Shown: one piece after another, positions 11,117 through 24,409 of the stretch
How positions within the stretch are numbered: position 1 is the stretch's first letter
Layout: each line of letters begins with the position of its first letter
Assembly (NCBI GenBank): GCA_947846985.1
Contig: CANTUZ010000002.1
Location: 11,577,587 to 11,641,586 of the forward strand
Direction of reading: 5' to 3'
DNA from: Fratercula arctica
Lineage: Eukaryota; Chordata; Aves; Charadriiformes; Alcidae
DNA: 64,000 nucleotides
Position numbers and translations under genes: made by a program
Notes under the pieces: generated by a model
The model's database searches: none
Seen by the model: the letters and a program-made list of their open reading frames with translations, nothing else
Told to the model about the DNA's origin: nothing

Positions 11117-11742
11117 CACGAGCCACCAACACACCCTTGCCACAAAGGTGGCTAACGCCACCCTGGGCTGCATTAGGAGAGCCATTGCCAGCAGGCTGAG
11201 GGAGGTGATCCTTCCCCTCTACTCAGCACTGGTGAGGCCACACCTGGAATGCTTTGCCCAGTTCTGGGCTCCTCACTGCATGGACATACTGGAGAGAGTC
11301 CAACAAAGGGCCTTGAGGGTGATTAAGGGACTGGAGCACCTCTCCTGTGAGGAAAGACTGAGAGAGCTGGGACTGTTTAGCCCAGAGAAGAGAAGGCTCA
11401 GGCAGATCTTACTAGTGTCTACAAATACCTGAAGGGAGGATGCAAAGAATATGGAGCCAGGCTCTTCTCAGTGGAGCCCAGTGACAGGACCAGAGGCAAT
11501 GGGTACAAACTGAAACACAGGAGGTTCTCTCTGAACATCAGGAAACACTTTTATACTGTGATTGTGGCTGAGCACTGGCACAGTTTGCCCAGAGAGGTTG
11601 TAAACTGTCTGCTTTTGGAGATGCTCAAAAGCCATCTGGACATAGTCTTGGCCAACCTGCTCTAGGTGGCCCTGTCTGAGCAAGGGGGTTGCACTAGTTG
11701 ACTTCCAGAGGTCCCTGTCAACCTCAACTATTCTGAGTCTGG
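11117..11742 (+). mobile_element. CR1 LINE fragment: end of ORF2 plus 3' UTR
   Basis: A plus-strand CR1 copy, antisense to ESYT2. Residues [33 protein letters not shown] and [20 protein letters not shown], then [20 protein letters not shown] and [18 protein letters not shown], are the C-terminal part of the CR1 reverse-transcriptase ORF. A single-base frame break near 11405 splits it, and the ORF ends at about 11665. A short 3' UTR with gttgcactagttgacttcca follows. The 5' part is missing. It cannot make a functional protein. Confidence 0.93.
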
Positions 11743-14700
11743 GAACATATTACAACAGAACACAAACTGGCCCCACACAGGGAGTAAGACTAGTGTCTTC
11801 CTAACGTTGCCATTCAGAAGGGTGAATAAACCTACAGACTTTATTAGAATGCTTAAAATTTAGCACTTTCCTTGCTGACATCCATTCAGAAAATTGCTGC
11901 AAAGTTTTTCTTAGCCTCCTTTTAACATATTAAAATCCCGTGTCTCTGTATAGGCAGGAAAATAAAAGAAACAGAGCCTCCTTTAATACAGGCATCTAAC
12001 TTAAACTCCAGTGGGTGACTGAAAGAAGCTTTCTCTCTACCTCCATCAGCAAGAGGAGTTCAATGGAGATCTGCTACATTTCAACATTCAGAAACCAAGG
12101 CACCAAAACCAAAAGAATAATAATTTTATACTGAGCATTACAGTTTATCTGTTTGCTTCTTTTAAATGCAATTTTCTAAACCCTTCAGGATATTTGCGTT
12201 TCCCAGACTCTAAAAGAATGAATGAAACTCAAAACAATTTTTCACTCTGTCATTACAGCATCAAACAGAAGAGAAGAGCTCTCAGAATGACAGCTTAACT
12301 TCATGGTTTAGTTCTACTCAATTCATTTTCTTACTTCACATTATTTTATATTGCATTGTTAAAATGCAGTAAACAAATTTCTGACAGTTGTATGTATTTT
12401 ATTATATTTAATTATGCCTTTGCATCCACCCTTTTCCCCTTGCCAATTACAGAGTATTTCCTTTATCCATCCATTTTATATACTGGTTTTTTTTTTTCCC
12501 AGGAATCATATTCAATATCTCAACAGATACAATAATGATGAAGTTATGATAGCAGAAAAAAAAAAATTCAATGTTTTTATTGTTCCACTTTGACTCTTAA
12601 AAAACACTTTCCCAAAGTATCCACAATAACGCAGCAGCAGGACAGAGAACTGAAATGTAAAGCTTTAGACACTTCACTGAACTACAAGTAACATGTTTCC
12701 TATAAGCTTAATTCTGCGGCTTTCAAAATAACAGGAGCTTCCTAATAAGATACTACAGAATGATGCTCCTGTGAAAACTTAGGTTGATTTTTAAGAGATT
12801 TCTAAAACCATATTTTGCAAGTTTCATCAGAAAGTTAATTTTTCCTTTTGATTTACTTTTCATCACAATATCCCAAACAGACACTGAAAATAGTATGTCA
12901 GAGGAGGAAAACACATAGCACAATTTTGAACTTTTTACTCAATAGCAATAATTTCTTTTTGCAGTTTAGGGCATAGAGAAACAAAAATAAAATACTTCTT
13001 GTATTAGTTACTGGTATCACTTATGTTTTAGCCTTTACATCATTGGTGAAATGCACCACTGGCTACATTGAAAATAAAAACAATTATTTGTCCTCTGGCA
13101 ATAACATTTCACAATTAAGGTATTTTGTCTTTATGACTAGAACTTTCCAAAGACATCCTCTCACTTAGTCTTTTATTTACTTGATTCTGTGTATTAAAAT
13201 TCTCTTGCAGGACAAAGTGAAACAAATTATCTTGCAGGATAAAATGAAATACAGCATCAGATACTATTTAATATAAATCTGAATTTCCAAGTTCCTGTTT
13301 CCAGATGTACACAACATTGGATGTAAATGAAATAACATTATTAAGAAAGATATTCTGCAAATGTAACAGTAGCTCTAGTGACCAAATTGCATGAACAGGT
13401 GGAAATAAATAGCTTTCAAAAAATAAGTTCTGTGATAAAATAATTTATTTTTGGAATCTAGAAATTTTAATGAAAAGTATCCTTACCTAAAGGCTGGAAT
13501 ACCTCTAAGATCCTAACTTTTATAAATACAAGGTAAACAGTTATGGTCTCTTTGCTCTTTTACATGATGTAAACAATGTTAGATGACTACTCTGCAATTA
13601 TTCATATCTCTGAAGTTGATATTTGTTCTCATTATAAAATAAAGGGCTTTTAAGCACTCAAAAGCATTAAGTGAACAACATGGTAGAAATTAATAATTAG
13701 CACATTTCATAATAATGAAGTAGATCATATTCTTGCTGCTTGTAACAACAGTCATTCTAAAATATACAATAAATATTGACAGCCTTGGATTTAGTTTCAC
13801 ACTTACAAAGTGATGCAAACCCTGGAGGAATGTGCAATAAATTAGCTAAAGAATTTGTACACACCACCAACTAAATGAATGCAATGCTAAAATGTGAGAC
13901 AATGCTATAGATATGATCATCTTCAGAAAACTTCTCAAATTCAGTTTACTTTTCCCTTAATGTGATGTACAGCACACTTGATTTCTGCATAAGTGGGGAG
14001 TTCCCTTGACTGGGAAACTGAAAACTTTACAGCCAGGTTTTGGTTTCCATTGCACAAAATATCCCAGAACACTTTTTATCTTCTAACCAAGTGTCACATT
14101 TTAAGTATAGTTTTGACATTTGCCCATCAGAGCCCCTCCAAGGACTTTCACTGAGACAGTTTCACAAAGTTGAAAACAGATGATTTACTGAAGTGACAGA
14201 TCTAACAGATTAAGAATTGCCACTGATAAATGCACTAGCTGCAATAGCGCTAATATGCGATTTTAAATTTATTTCTTTAATTTTTGAATTGTTTATTGAT
14301 TTTATTATTAATTTTTAGGATCTTTTTAAGTCAAAAGAATTGGGATGAATGCTGGGAGTAAAAATTATAATCTCAGAGTAAAAATAGTGGTTTAACTAAC
14401 CATACACAGGCACCTAGTTTCATTTGAGATACATTAGGATACAGAAACAGAATAGCTGGGGCTGGAAAACATCTCTGGAGATGATTCAGTCCAATGCTCC
14501 TTCTCAAAGTGGCATCAGCTAGTGCAGATTGCTCAGAGCCACGTCCAGTTGGGTTTTGAATATCTCCATGGATGGAGACACCACAACCTCTCTGGGTAAC
14601 CTGCTCCAGTGTTCAATCACCCCTACAGTTAAAAGATAAAAAAAAATAATAACAATTCTTTATGTTTAAAAGGAATTTATTGTATTTCAGTTTGTGCCCA

Positions 14701-15477
14701 TTGCCTCTTGTCCTGTCACTGGAAACCACTGAGAAGGGTCTGTCTCCATGGTCTTTACTTCCCCCGACAGGTATTTAGACACATTGACAACATCCCCCCG
14801 AACTTCCTCTTCTCCAGGCTAAACAAGCCCAGCTCTTGCAGCCTCTCCTTGTATGACAGATGCTCCACTCTCTTAATCGTATTTGTAGCCCTTTGTTAGA
14901 CTCACTCCAGCAGGTCCACCTTGCTCTTGTACTGGGAAGCCCAGCACTGGACTTGGCACCCCAGATGTGCCTCACCAGTGCTGCACAGAGAGGAAAAATC
15001 ACCATCCCCAACCAGCCAGCAATGCTCTTCCTAACACAGCCCAGGGTGCTGTTGGCTGCCTTTGCCATAAGGGCACGTTGCTGGCTTCTGTTCACCTTTT
15101 TGTCTACCAGAACACCCCAGATCTTTTTCTGCAAAGCTGCTCTCCAGCTGGTCAGTCCCCAGTCTGCCCTGGTACATGAGGCTATTCCTTCCCAGGCACA
15201 GAAATTTGCATTTCCCTTTGTTGAACTTCATAAGATTCCTTTTGGTACATTTCTCCAGCTTGTCACGGTCCCTCTGAATAGCAACAAAACTATCTGGTGC
15301 ATCAACCACTCTTTCTAGTTTTAAGCAAGAAAACTTGTCAAGGGTACACTCTGTCCCACCACCCAGAACAGCCATGAAGACAAATTGGCTCCCAAATTTA
15401 CTCCAGGCCATACCACTACTGACCATCCTCTAGCTAGACTTCATGTCATTGACAACAACACATTGAGCCCTAAGGGT

Positions 15478-15699
15478 TCAGCCAATCAGGTTCATTGTCC
15501 ACTTATCTAGTCTGTATTTCATCAGTTTACCTATGAGGATGCTGCAGAAGATAGCATCAAAAGCTTTACTTAAGTCAAGATATGCAGCAGCCATTGCTCT
15601 CCCCTCATCTACTAAACCAGCCTTCTCATCATAGAGGGCTATTGGCTTGGTTAACTGTGATTTCCTGTTCATAATCCCACCCTGACTACTCCCAATCAC
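15478..15699 (-). pseudogene. CR1 reverse transcriptase core remnant
   Basis: Minus-strand open stretch of about 73 residues with IGSSQGGIMNRKSQLTKPIA, LYDEKAGLVDEGRAMAAAYL and DLSKAFDAIFCSILIGKLMK. It matches the conserved CR1/non-LTR RT block in which a D-(hydrophobic)-SKAFD motif carries a catalytic Asp. A stop falls soon after WTMNLIG. The catalytic YADD region expected downstream is not intact in this frame. It is part of the 14.4-16.3 kb CR1 copy. Confidence 0.85.
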
Positions 15700-15711
15700 T
15701 TTCTTGTCCCT

Positions 15712-16256
15712 TCTTCCTTACCAGCACGACTGAGATCACTGTTTGGGTCCCTGTGCCCTTGAATCGCCAAAGGCATGCAGTCACACTTGATGTTTTCTAG
15801 AGTTCCCCTGGAAGTGGTGCTGGTGCCCAAATGGAAGAGCAGCAGTGGACAATAGTCTGAAGTCCAGACAAGCTTTAACAGTTGACAACATCCTGAATCT
15901 GAGACCCAGGCAAACAGCAAACCTCCAAGACAATATGTCAAGATGGCAGACGGGAGCTTCTGTCCCCTGAGGCAGGGAGTTGCTCAGTACTGTCACTTGC
16001 CACTTACTCCTGGTGCTTCAGTGTGCCTCGGGCTCTGCTGGCTCAGATGCTCCCAGGCCCTCCTCTGCTACACTGGCCGTGAATCTCTTCCATAGTTGCA
16101 AATCTGCAGGTGGGGTAGGAGTCATCTTCCTTGCGCCAGAAATTTTCCAGCTTTCCCCAACATGGGAGAATCCCAGTAGTAGTAGCGTAATAGTGTCTCC
16201 AGAAGGTCAGAGGTCCTGTTTCAGGTGTCCCCCCCTCTACAGAGAATCACACTAGA
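15712..16256 (-). pseudogene. CR1 ORF1 (esterase-like) remnant
   Basis: Minus-strand sequence with SNSLPQGTEAPVCHLDIL, WRFAVCLGLRFRML, then in another frame LVWTSDYCPLLLFHLGTSTT and LENIKCDCMPLAIQG. These resemble the CR1 ORF1 esterase-type domain (GDSLLRGTEAP, VCCLPGARIRDV and SDYYPLLLFHVGTN-like motifs, from memory). The GDS motif is degraded to SNS, and the reading frame shifts at least once (near 15.9 kb). It ends abruptly at about 15712, where RT sequence begins. Confidence 0.7.
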
Positions 16257-17176
16257 TGCACGTGTGAGGGTAATTAAATTCAGCCTAAGCCATCTACTTG
16301 TTCATACACATTTGTCATATCTGAAATCAGACTGTCAGTGAAAAATACTACCATTAGTAGTTGTAGAGAGACTGTACAGAGCCCAGTACAGAGACTGCTG
16401 ACTTCCATCATTCTTCAGGTGAAAGCATGAAGATACCATTGGCTCCAGTACCATTTTGTATTCAAGGTCTTTTTAAAGATATCTCATTAAACACTAGTTT
16501 TGCCCACTTTCCATTAGAGTACTAGCAGGATTATTTTTAGTGAGAAAAGGCTAACCTACCTTATACAAGACAAAGTACATGCTTGAGCACATAATATGGA
16601 GGAACTGACGTGCTGTGGAATTCACATCACCACTTACTACAATGTTATTTGACTATGTATCCATCCTCTAATAAACATATTGAAAGTTTGACTAGTACAT
16701 GTGAAAGTTCCCTATACTTCTGAAACCACTGATTTTTAGAAAATGCTTTTGAGAGACTCAGGTTATCAGGCTCATTTTCAAACAGACAAAAAGAAGGCTA
16801 AAATCACTTGTCCGGTTTGCTTAAAAGCCAGTGTTTATACAAAACCTCTGCCTTTCTTCCTTCAAATTTATCTTCTATTAGCATATAATGCCTCTATCAA
16901 TTATAGGTCAGGCTGTCAGCCAAGTATTTACAAGAAGTTGTGCATGAGAGATGAACACAGCCATTAGGAAAACAGTTTTGTAATTAACATTTTCAACAAG
17001 GGAATGCACCGTTGCTAACTGGATTGGAAAAGATCCTCTTCAGGAAGGTGAGACACCCAGGCATTTGCTAAGGCATATCTATTCATGCAATGCTAGCAAG
17101 GCTGAGTGGCAGTAATACCTTCAGGAGTGGATGAGTTTTTACCTAAAACTCATATACAGTACACTGAACAGTCCTG

Positions 17177-17200
17177 GGTTTGTTTTTGTGGGTTTTTTTA
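17177..17200. repeat. T/G-rich low-complexity tract
   Basis: A short stretch of T and G runs on the plus strand in intron 6. It is simple sequence with no known role. Confidence 0.6.
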
Positions 17201-20183
17201 AGGTGTTATGATTTCTTTTCTACATGAATATCAATTTAAAGCTATCAGTTAGAAATAATTTGTTGTAACGTAGATTATTTTATATTGGTACGTAAGTTTA
17301 CTTGTACAGTTCTACAAAAACCTACAAGCTAGGACACACGTAACATTTATATTTCAGAAAACTGACGGCAAATTCGGTGTATTCGTCTTTGAAAATTAAT
17401 GGTGTAAATTATTAGTATATGTTTTCAAATGTTATGCTCATCTTAACTCTGAAAAAAGTTAAGAAATAAATAATTGAACCAGGATGAAAAGTCCAACTTA
17501 GCATGAATAACTTTGGTTTTGCACTGCTTCCTCAATCCTGCAAGTTAACAAATGTTTAAGTAATATAACATACAAGTAGTTTGGTAGTAGCTGATAAGAC
17601 TAACCACAACTTGTGTTTTCAGAGTACCTCACGTTCTAATAACAAGTTTTGACATTACGTTATGTTACACTTCAAATATCTATGTAGGCTACCAAGGCTC
17701 TGGAAAAAGTAGTTTTATCCTGTTTTGAGACAAAGAACCCAGTTTATTACATGATTTCTTCCCTTTTTCGTAGGCAAATGAGAAGGCAAATACACACCAT
17801 AAATACCTCAAAAAAGCAGTCCCTATCCTAAAGTGTTCATAGCTGCATCTGATGTTTAAGAGTTTTGCAAACTGATGTTTTCAGAATAGAAATGAGAAAA
17901 TATTCGCATTTCCTTTTGATTTTTTCATGCTTTTAGTACATTGCATGCAGAAGTTAACAAGGCAAACTCCTGTCCTGTCTCCTAAATAGACTTAACCAAA
18001 TTAAATGAACTGAGCAACATAATGCATGCTGAAATTCAGCATTAAGAAACATCTCCTACACTAAACTGAAACGTATATCATTGTGGTTTTTATATTAACT
18101 GCCACAACCCAAAGCAAAGAACAACCTATAAGATACCACTGAGAACTGAAAGATTTTCATCTTATGTGACCAAAAAGCATTTCAAAATGTTGCAACACAG
18201 CATATGAAACATGTACAGTGCTTATGGTACAATTTCACTATCAATACTTATTATTACACACTTCTCAAAACCATGGTTACCGATTCATTCTGTCATCAGT
18301 CCTTAGACTGTGAAGCATGTAAAAAAAATAATTACACAAAGAAATTGAAAAAATAGTGCTAAGTGTGGCCATTTAGACAAGAAATGCAATTAGTACATCT
18401 ATTATCAGAAACTTCTATTCATCCCCTTATTGTACAGGAATAAATAGAAAGACAGAGGTCAGTTTCAGAAATGTTAAAGACAAATCCTTTTCCATTCAAA
18501 GTTGGAGCTAAGAAACTAAAAAACACTCCTAAGGCTAAGCACTTTACAGGATTATTAGAAGAGCTTTGCAAATAAATCTTAAGCCATGAAATGTTTTGGA
18601 AGGAATACAAGCCTTCAGACTCCTGGCATAAATCAAGCTTGAACTATTTGGGCTTTGAAGGTAAGTTCTCCTTGCAGCCAAGATTTGTTACGTTTATTCA
18701 CCACAGTTGCTTCCTTTCCAGTTCAACCAGAAGAGCCCAGGAGCAACGAAGCACACCGATACCGCTGCAGTAACACACACTCTCTAATCTTAGTCTACAG
18801 ATATTAGTGACAGATGCTTTTTTTCTTTTCGTGTTTTTTTTTGGTTTTGGTGTTCTTCCCCTCCACCTCCCACATTCCTCTCAAAGTTTTTTTCCAGTCT
18901 GCACTTTTGGCTTCCAAACTTAATCGGACTTCAGCATAAGATACACCTTTTGTAACGTAAGAAAAGTTTTCCATAAAGCAACACCAAGTTCAAGCAAAAA
19001 ATGCTTATACCTGCAGTCGTATGGAAATAGCACTGACAGCAGACAAGCTCTCAGTAGAAAGAGAAGAAAGTAGTCGAAGTATTGCTTGATACACAAGAGG
19101 GAGCCCTTCCAGCCACAGTCCAGCCAAATAACAAGGATTTTCATTCCATATTTTGGGCATTACCATGCCATGACTCGCTGGAGAGGAAAAAGGACTCACT
19201 GACTGGTGGTTCTGACAGTAAGGTAACGCAACGCCACCACCCCATCAAACTGAAGAACTCTATGGAGAAAAAGGGAGCAAGGAAAAGTCTTCCGGCTGAT
19301 GAAGCATTTTTTGAAACACTGAATATAAAAAATTCCACACTTAAAAAAAGGCTTTGGCCTATAAATCTCCAAAGTAGCTCAACAATATAATTTCCTTCTC
19401 TGTCACCACTTTGAGCAATGCATAATTCTCTTAGCTTAGCTAAATTCGGGGAATGCCAACTGGTTCTCTGCAGCAGGACTAACAGGGTACTGGAAAGACT
19501 GCGTTCAGGATTTGTCACCGAGTGAAACTCTGCCAGGAACCAGGAATGATGTGGTGCCTTTCCACAACACACTGCAACCGAGAGAGGAGATACGCCTTGC
19601 AGAGACTGCTACCAGCCAGCGCTCTGGCCTAGAGGGATGTTTCAGACACCAGTTACACTTTCCAATGAAGCAGTCAGTATGCGTGTTGTGTTACTCAAAG
19701 CTCTTTCAGTTCTTCCCCTGCTCAGAACAGTGAAAACAAATTATGTTTTCTCCCTGGAAACCAAGAAATTTGTGTCTTACCAAGGCTCTGTACTGAGAAC
19801 TAATGCAAAACACACTAAAGCGTACTCGTACCAAGACACAAATTCATGTTACTCCTGTAAATATTTTGTTATCCAAGTTGGAGAGAAGGGAAAGGAATCT
19901 TTATGCGGGGAACCGGTGATTGTCCAACATCGTTAATAGCTAAAATTGACTAGACATCTTTGTACTCCTAGGGTACAGTGACTCTGTTATTGGACCTGCT
20001 ATTATTCCACTAACAAAACATGTCTACATTTAAATATGGACTTTGTCCAAAGCTCATCTTCATGGGCTGTCCTAGGCTTACTGTCTTTGGCCCTGACCTG
20101 GTGGTAAAGGTAGTCAAACTATTGCTATTTCCTTTCTTCCTTACATCTTTTATTCACAGTATTTGAGACTTTCAAGTATGCTT

Positions 20184-20201
20184 AAAAAAAAAAAAAAAAA
20201 A
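20184..20201. repeat. A18 homopolymer
   Basis: Eighteen consecutive A on the plus strand, T18 in the ESYT2 pre-mRNA. No retrotransposed body was recognised beside it. Confidence 0.9.
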
Positions 20202-20919
20202 GCCCTAAACCCCACAAACACTGGAATTCATCTACACAACATTGTGACAGAAGCATCAGGAAAAGTGGCAATTTTCCAAAGCTTATTACAGAGAGAGCTT
20301 GCAAAAAAACAGAAATGGAAAACTTCCTTATATTCTTTACATGTAAGAGATGGAGAAAGTTGGTTACGTGTAATGCTTATTAATCATCTGGAAAAGTGAC
20401 GGTAAAGAGAACTGGAAAACAAAACAAAAGAATTTGATAATTACCATGCTGCTGCTTCTATTTCAAGAGACTATTAAAAAGATCAAGAGCATCTAATGTG
20501 CAAGGTGTGTATTTTAGTGTTGATAATGCAAAATAATGCAAATGAATAAACACACATTATTCAAATTCACCGTTGGGGAAATAGCCATGCAGATGTCACA
20601 GTAAACACATAAAGCTCTACTTCAGTCTGTTACTACATGAATGAGTTTAATAAATCCCTGAATAAGTTAGACGCAACAGAGAACAAGTGTCAGGATGCAT
20701 AAGTTGTAGAGACAAGGAATGCTGGTGTTCATGTATGTTTAAACAAACAGTAATAGAACAATATTCCTAAAACTCCGTGAAGTTGGGATTTTAACTAAGA
20801 GGGAAAATAAGGAATACAAATTAGACAGAATTGAAAGGACAGACTTACCTTTTGTTAGTATGCAAGAAACAGAATATTGTAAAGATGTGACTTACATTTC
20901 CATTTATTATGTGCAATAG

Positions 20920-20936
20920 AAAAAAAAAAAAAAAAA
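20920..20936. repeat. A17 homopolymer
   Basis: Seventeen consecutive A on the plus strand in intron 6, with no recognisable insertion attached. Confidence 0.9.
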
Positions 20937-21784
20937 CACAAGTCCAGCAAGCAGTGATTCTTTCAAACTTCCTGGTAAAACACACCACTGAAGATAATAC
21001 ACAAGTAGAAACCATTTTTAAAAGCTAATCATGTTACAGTTTTTACTCTTCTGAACAGAGAAAATAACAGCTCAGTTCATTTTTTCTATTCTGTTCAGTC
21101 ACGGAATTATACTGGTTGTATGGCATGTAAGCGGGATGAACTACCGCCTCCAGTTCTGCACCAAAATACATTTATTTTATGATATTCACAATCAATTATT
21201 TTGTGATTTCTTCTGTGTTACATTGAAAGAGTTTAAAAAAGCATATCTATCCCTGCAGCCTATAAGAAAAGGCAGGCTAAAATTTGATGAGCATTTTTAC
21301 ATATTTGGTGTTCTCAATAACCTAGATGCCTTTACAAAGAGAAAAGAATGTATTGGAACGCAGAATATACGGGGTCATTCCTGAAGTTCACACCACCACA
21401 AAAAGCAGTCTCTAAACACTGCCAGCCTTGTGGCTTGATTTGGCTGCCATAAGCATTAATAATTCTCAGAAGAGAAGCCACAAAGTATTTTAAAATCCTG
21501 ATGAACAACTTCCTGCTAATCAAGTTACAGAAGTGTAAGATTCCTGCAGGAGAAATTTAAAGTCTGCTACAGGGTACGATGATACAATTCCATGGACTAA
21601 GTTGTGTTTCTTCTCAGAAATGTATTATAAGAAGGGGACTAACACGCCGCCTTCTGTTACTTGCGAATGTTCATGCAGAAACACAGTACAATTTGTCTGA
21701 TCGTAGAGCGCAACCCATTAGCACTACAATGCTAAAGTGCTAACATCACTATAATAAGTAACATTATCCAGTGTATTTCCCCAG

Positions 21785-21802
21785 TAATAATAATAATAAT
21801 AA
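21785..21802. repeat. (TAA)6 microsatellite
   Basis: Six perfect TAA units in intron 6. Likely length-polymorphic. Confidence 0.92.
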
Positions 21803-23070
21803 ATTCAGCCACTCAAAGCCTGACTACGCATTCCCACAGAAAGCAGAAATCACACCGGTTTTAATCATTGCTATAGGAAACAGAGCATATCTCTCCACAG
21901 TATCTGTGTTTAACAGTAGTTTTTCAGTGATAACTGTCTAAAGATTTAAGTGAGACAATTGCTACAGAGATAAAAATGTATAGTTATGGGGGTAAGAGAC
22001 AGAGCAGGAAAGTTCTTGAGTTAAGGTGACCAGAAGGATCACAGCTGGTCTTACAAAATCCAGTGCACCTCGCTATTCTCCATAATGTCAAATATTTAAA
22101 ACTACCATTCATGCTGGTTCCCTCTACTTTCTACTGCTTTCTACCCTTCTACCAGTCCTGCATTTCAGTTCATGCCCTCACAGTAGTACTGACACGCTCC
22201 TGACTCCTTTGGGAGCCAGCTCAAGATGCTCAAATACACCTAAAGGACAGGAAAGTAGTCACTTCTTGTGTGTTCAACATTCTGCCAGCTGACGTCCTTT
22301 GACCAGCTTCCTTCAAAAGCAGAAGTTTCAAGACTGGTATAAGAGAGACAGTAACATTGAATGGGAAGGCACAGGGAGAGAAGAATATGGTATTGTGTAA
22401 GTACCATCTGTGCTGGCCCTTAAAACATTCCATAAGCCATCAAAATAAAAATTAACAAAATTTAAGTTATAGCAAAGAATAAGTATACAAAGTAACAGTG
22501 CAAATCACTTTGATTTTATAAGCAACAAGACTAATTATTAACAAATATGATTATAGCAGTACCTACGCTTCAGAATTTATCCAGGTGTTCCACAAACCCC
22601 TTTAAAAGAGGTTAAAAAGTTTTCAAGCAACAATACTGACAGCCTCACATGGTATGAAGGCATTTTTGATCAACTAAAAGCAAGCCAAACCAACATTCTT
22701 CCGCATTTTACACAACCACTTTATGGTTTTTTTCCAGCCATTTCACTAGGGCCCATTTTTGGTGCAAGTACTCCTTTTGAGTTTCATTTTCATCAGTACT
22801 GATAATTTTGAAAAACACATCCAGCACTGAATTTTCCAAAGGTAGCCAATATTAAACGAAATTAAACCAAGATTAAGTAAATCAAAACTACAGGACAGAC
22901 CCAATCTGTAAAGTGAGTAGAGGGAGACCAATGCTCAAGTCAGCAAGTGGAGGGCAAGAGTCTGAATATAAAAATGGGAGCTTTGGAAGAGTTGCCCACT
23001 TTTCCTGAAAGGCATCCTGTTTTCCAGCCATTGCTTTTTCAGAACAGTAACAGTGGTATTTTCATGTGTC

Positions 23071-23139
23071 TGTTTTTTTGTTTGGTTGGGTTTTTGTTTT
23101 GTTGGGGTTTTTTTTTTTGTTTGCTTTGTTGCTTTTTTT
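23071..23139. repeat. T/G-rich low-complexity tract
   Basis: About 70 bases of T runs broken by G and GG/GGGG on the plus strand (A/C-rich on the other). It resembles the reverse complement of the tract at 1132-1230 and is a decayed homopolymer-type simple repeat. Confidence 0.75.
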
Positions 23140-24409
23140 AAAACCAGAAAAGGGTTAGGTTAGGACACACCTTCAATATTAAGTACGCTACTAAACAAGC
23201 TTTTGAAAATTAACAATTTGCAGCACATCTGTAAGCCATATACACTTCTAAAATGGAACCAAAAAATCAAAATAATTAACTATGTGATATTTTGTTCTAA
23301 AAGTAAAAAACCTACACTTAGAAAAGCAGAATTTATGGTAAATACATATAATGTTAACATAATGAGAAGTGACATGAAAAACCTTACAAATCCTGACTGT
23401 TTAGACAGTGCTAACTTCTCTCGAGCATTGAAGGTCAGAGATTTAAGACTACTTCAAAACATCAGAACGCACATATTTCTCTTTCTTGAAATCTCTTACA
23501 TGTTTAGACATAATTTATAAGCTGATGAAACTTTTAGTACCTTGTTCACAACAACCAAATACAGTATTTAAAAAGCTTCATGTAAAGTAAGAACTCTTGC
23601 AGCATCAAAAACTTCATGCATTACTCAGAAATTCGAGACTGCTAAACTCATTAAACAAGTATGTTCAGAACTATTAATTTAGGCAGCGTTGCCTTATATA
23701 GTCATTAAGGCCAGCAAACAGATGACACAGAGCAAGAGGAATTGTTGCCAGTTACTTTAGACTGGAAAATATGAGAACAAAATCTAATGCTAGCTGCCAA
23801 CTAATTCCTCTTCTCTTCTAACAAAAATATTGAAGCAAAGCTTTCCTTGGCTGCAGCCACTTGCTCTCTAGTAAGAGAACAGAATTTGGTTATCGCTATA
23901 ATAAACATCATTTTACATTTTTCTGCAGAAGTTAAAAAAATAAACACCAAGATGACACACTCCAGTGAGGAGAGAAGTCTGCTTGGAAAAAAAACTAAAC
24001 GTTCATGTAAAACTGTCAAAATTATGGAGTAACTTGATTCAAAGATACATTTTTTGAACAATCCACCCTTAAGTTTGCTCAGGCCTTGACCACTAGTTTA
24101 GTTTTTAAATGAACGGAGGGTGAAAAGTCCTTTTAATATTTTTGTAACTGAATATTTTGGGGAGGGGTTGACTTTTTAATCTTTGTACTCCAGGCTACCT
24201 GCCATCCCTTTTTTGTCCCACTAAGTCAACCAGGCCCCTAATAAAGTGCCATGGGGATAGGAATAAAAGCAAAATTACTCTGGACAAAGACTTTCACAAA
24301 GTGACATGTTCAGAAAGCTACTGACCACAAATGATAGGTGTTTCATTTGATGTATTTTCAGTTTACTGTCTCAGGTACAAGTTGTCCGAGTTAAGCACTT
24401 TGCAAATGC

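Larger units (their letters stand above)
14440..16256 (-). mobile_element. CR1 LINE copy, internally deleted, 5'-truncated
   Basis: A minus-strand CR1 remnant, in the same orientation as ESYT2. From its 3' end at about 14440 it runs back through the decayed C-terminal RT region (14.5-15.13 kb, with NSTLGCVRKSIAGW and ALVRHIWGA), the middle (15.03-15.43 kb, with NKGKCKFLCLGRNSLMYQ) and the RT core at 15.48-15.70 kb (VIGSSQGG, ALYDEKAGLVDEGRA, YLDLSKAFD). It then jumps directly to an ORF1-like segment (15.71-16.26 kb). Frames are broken in several places. The endonuclease and N-terminal RT regions expected between are absent. It is a dead copy. Confidence 0.85.

Noticed and set aside
14860..15318. 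152-codon plus-strand ORF and overlapping shorter ones
   Set aside because: They are the antisense of the minus-strand CR1 copy. The real similarity (RT) is on the other strand.
19141..19572. 143-codon minus-strand ORF in intron 6
   Set aside because: No family motif or domain. The opposite strand is also open over much of the stretch, and there is no splice-site pattern linking it to ESYT2.
20530..20545. Octamer-like aatgcaaat
   Set aside because: A single 8-mer in AT-rich intron is expected by chance, and there is no promoter context.
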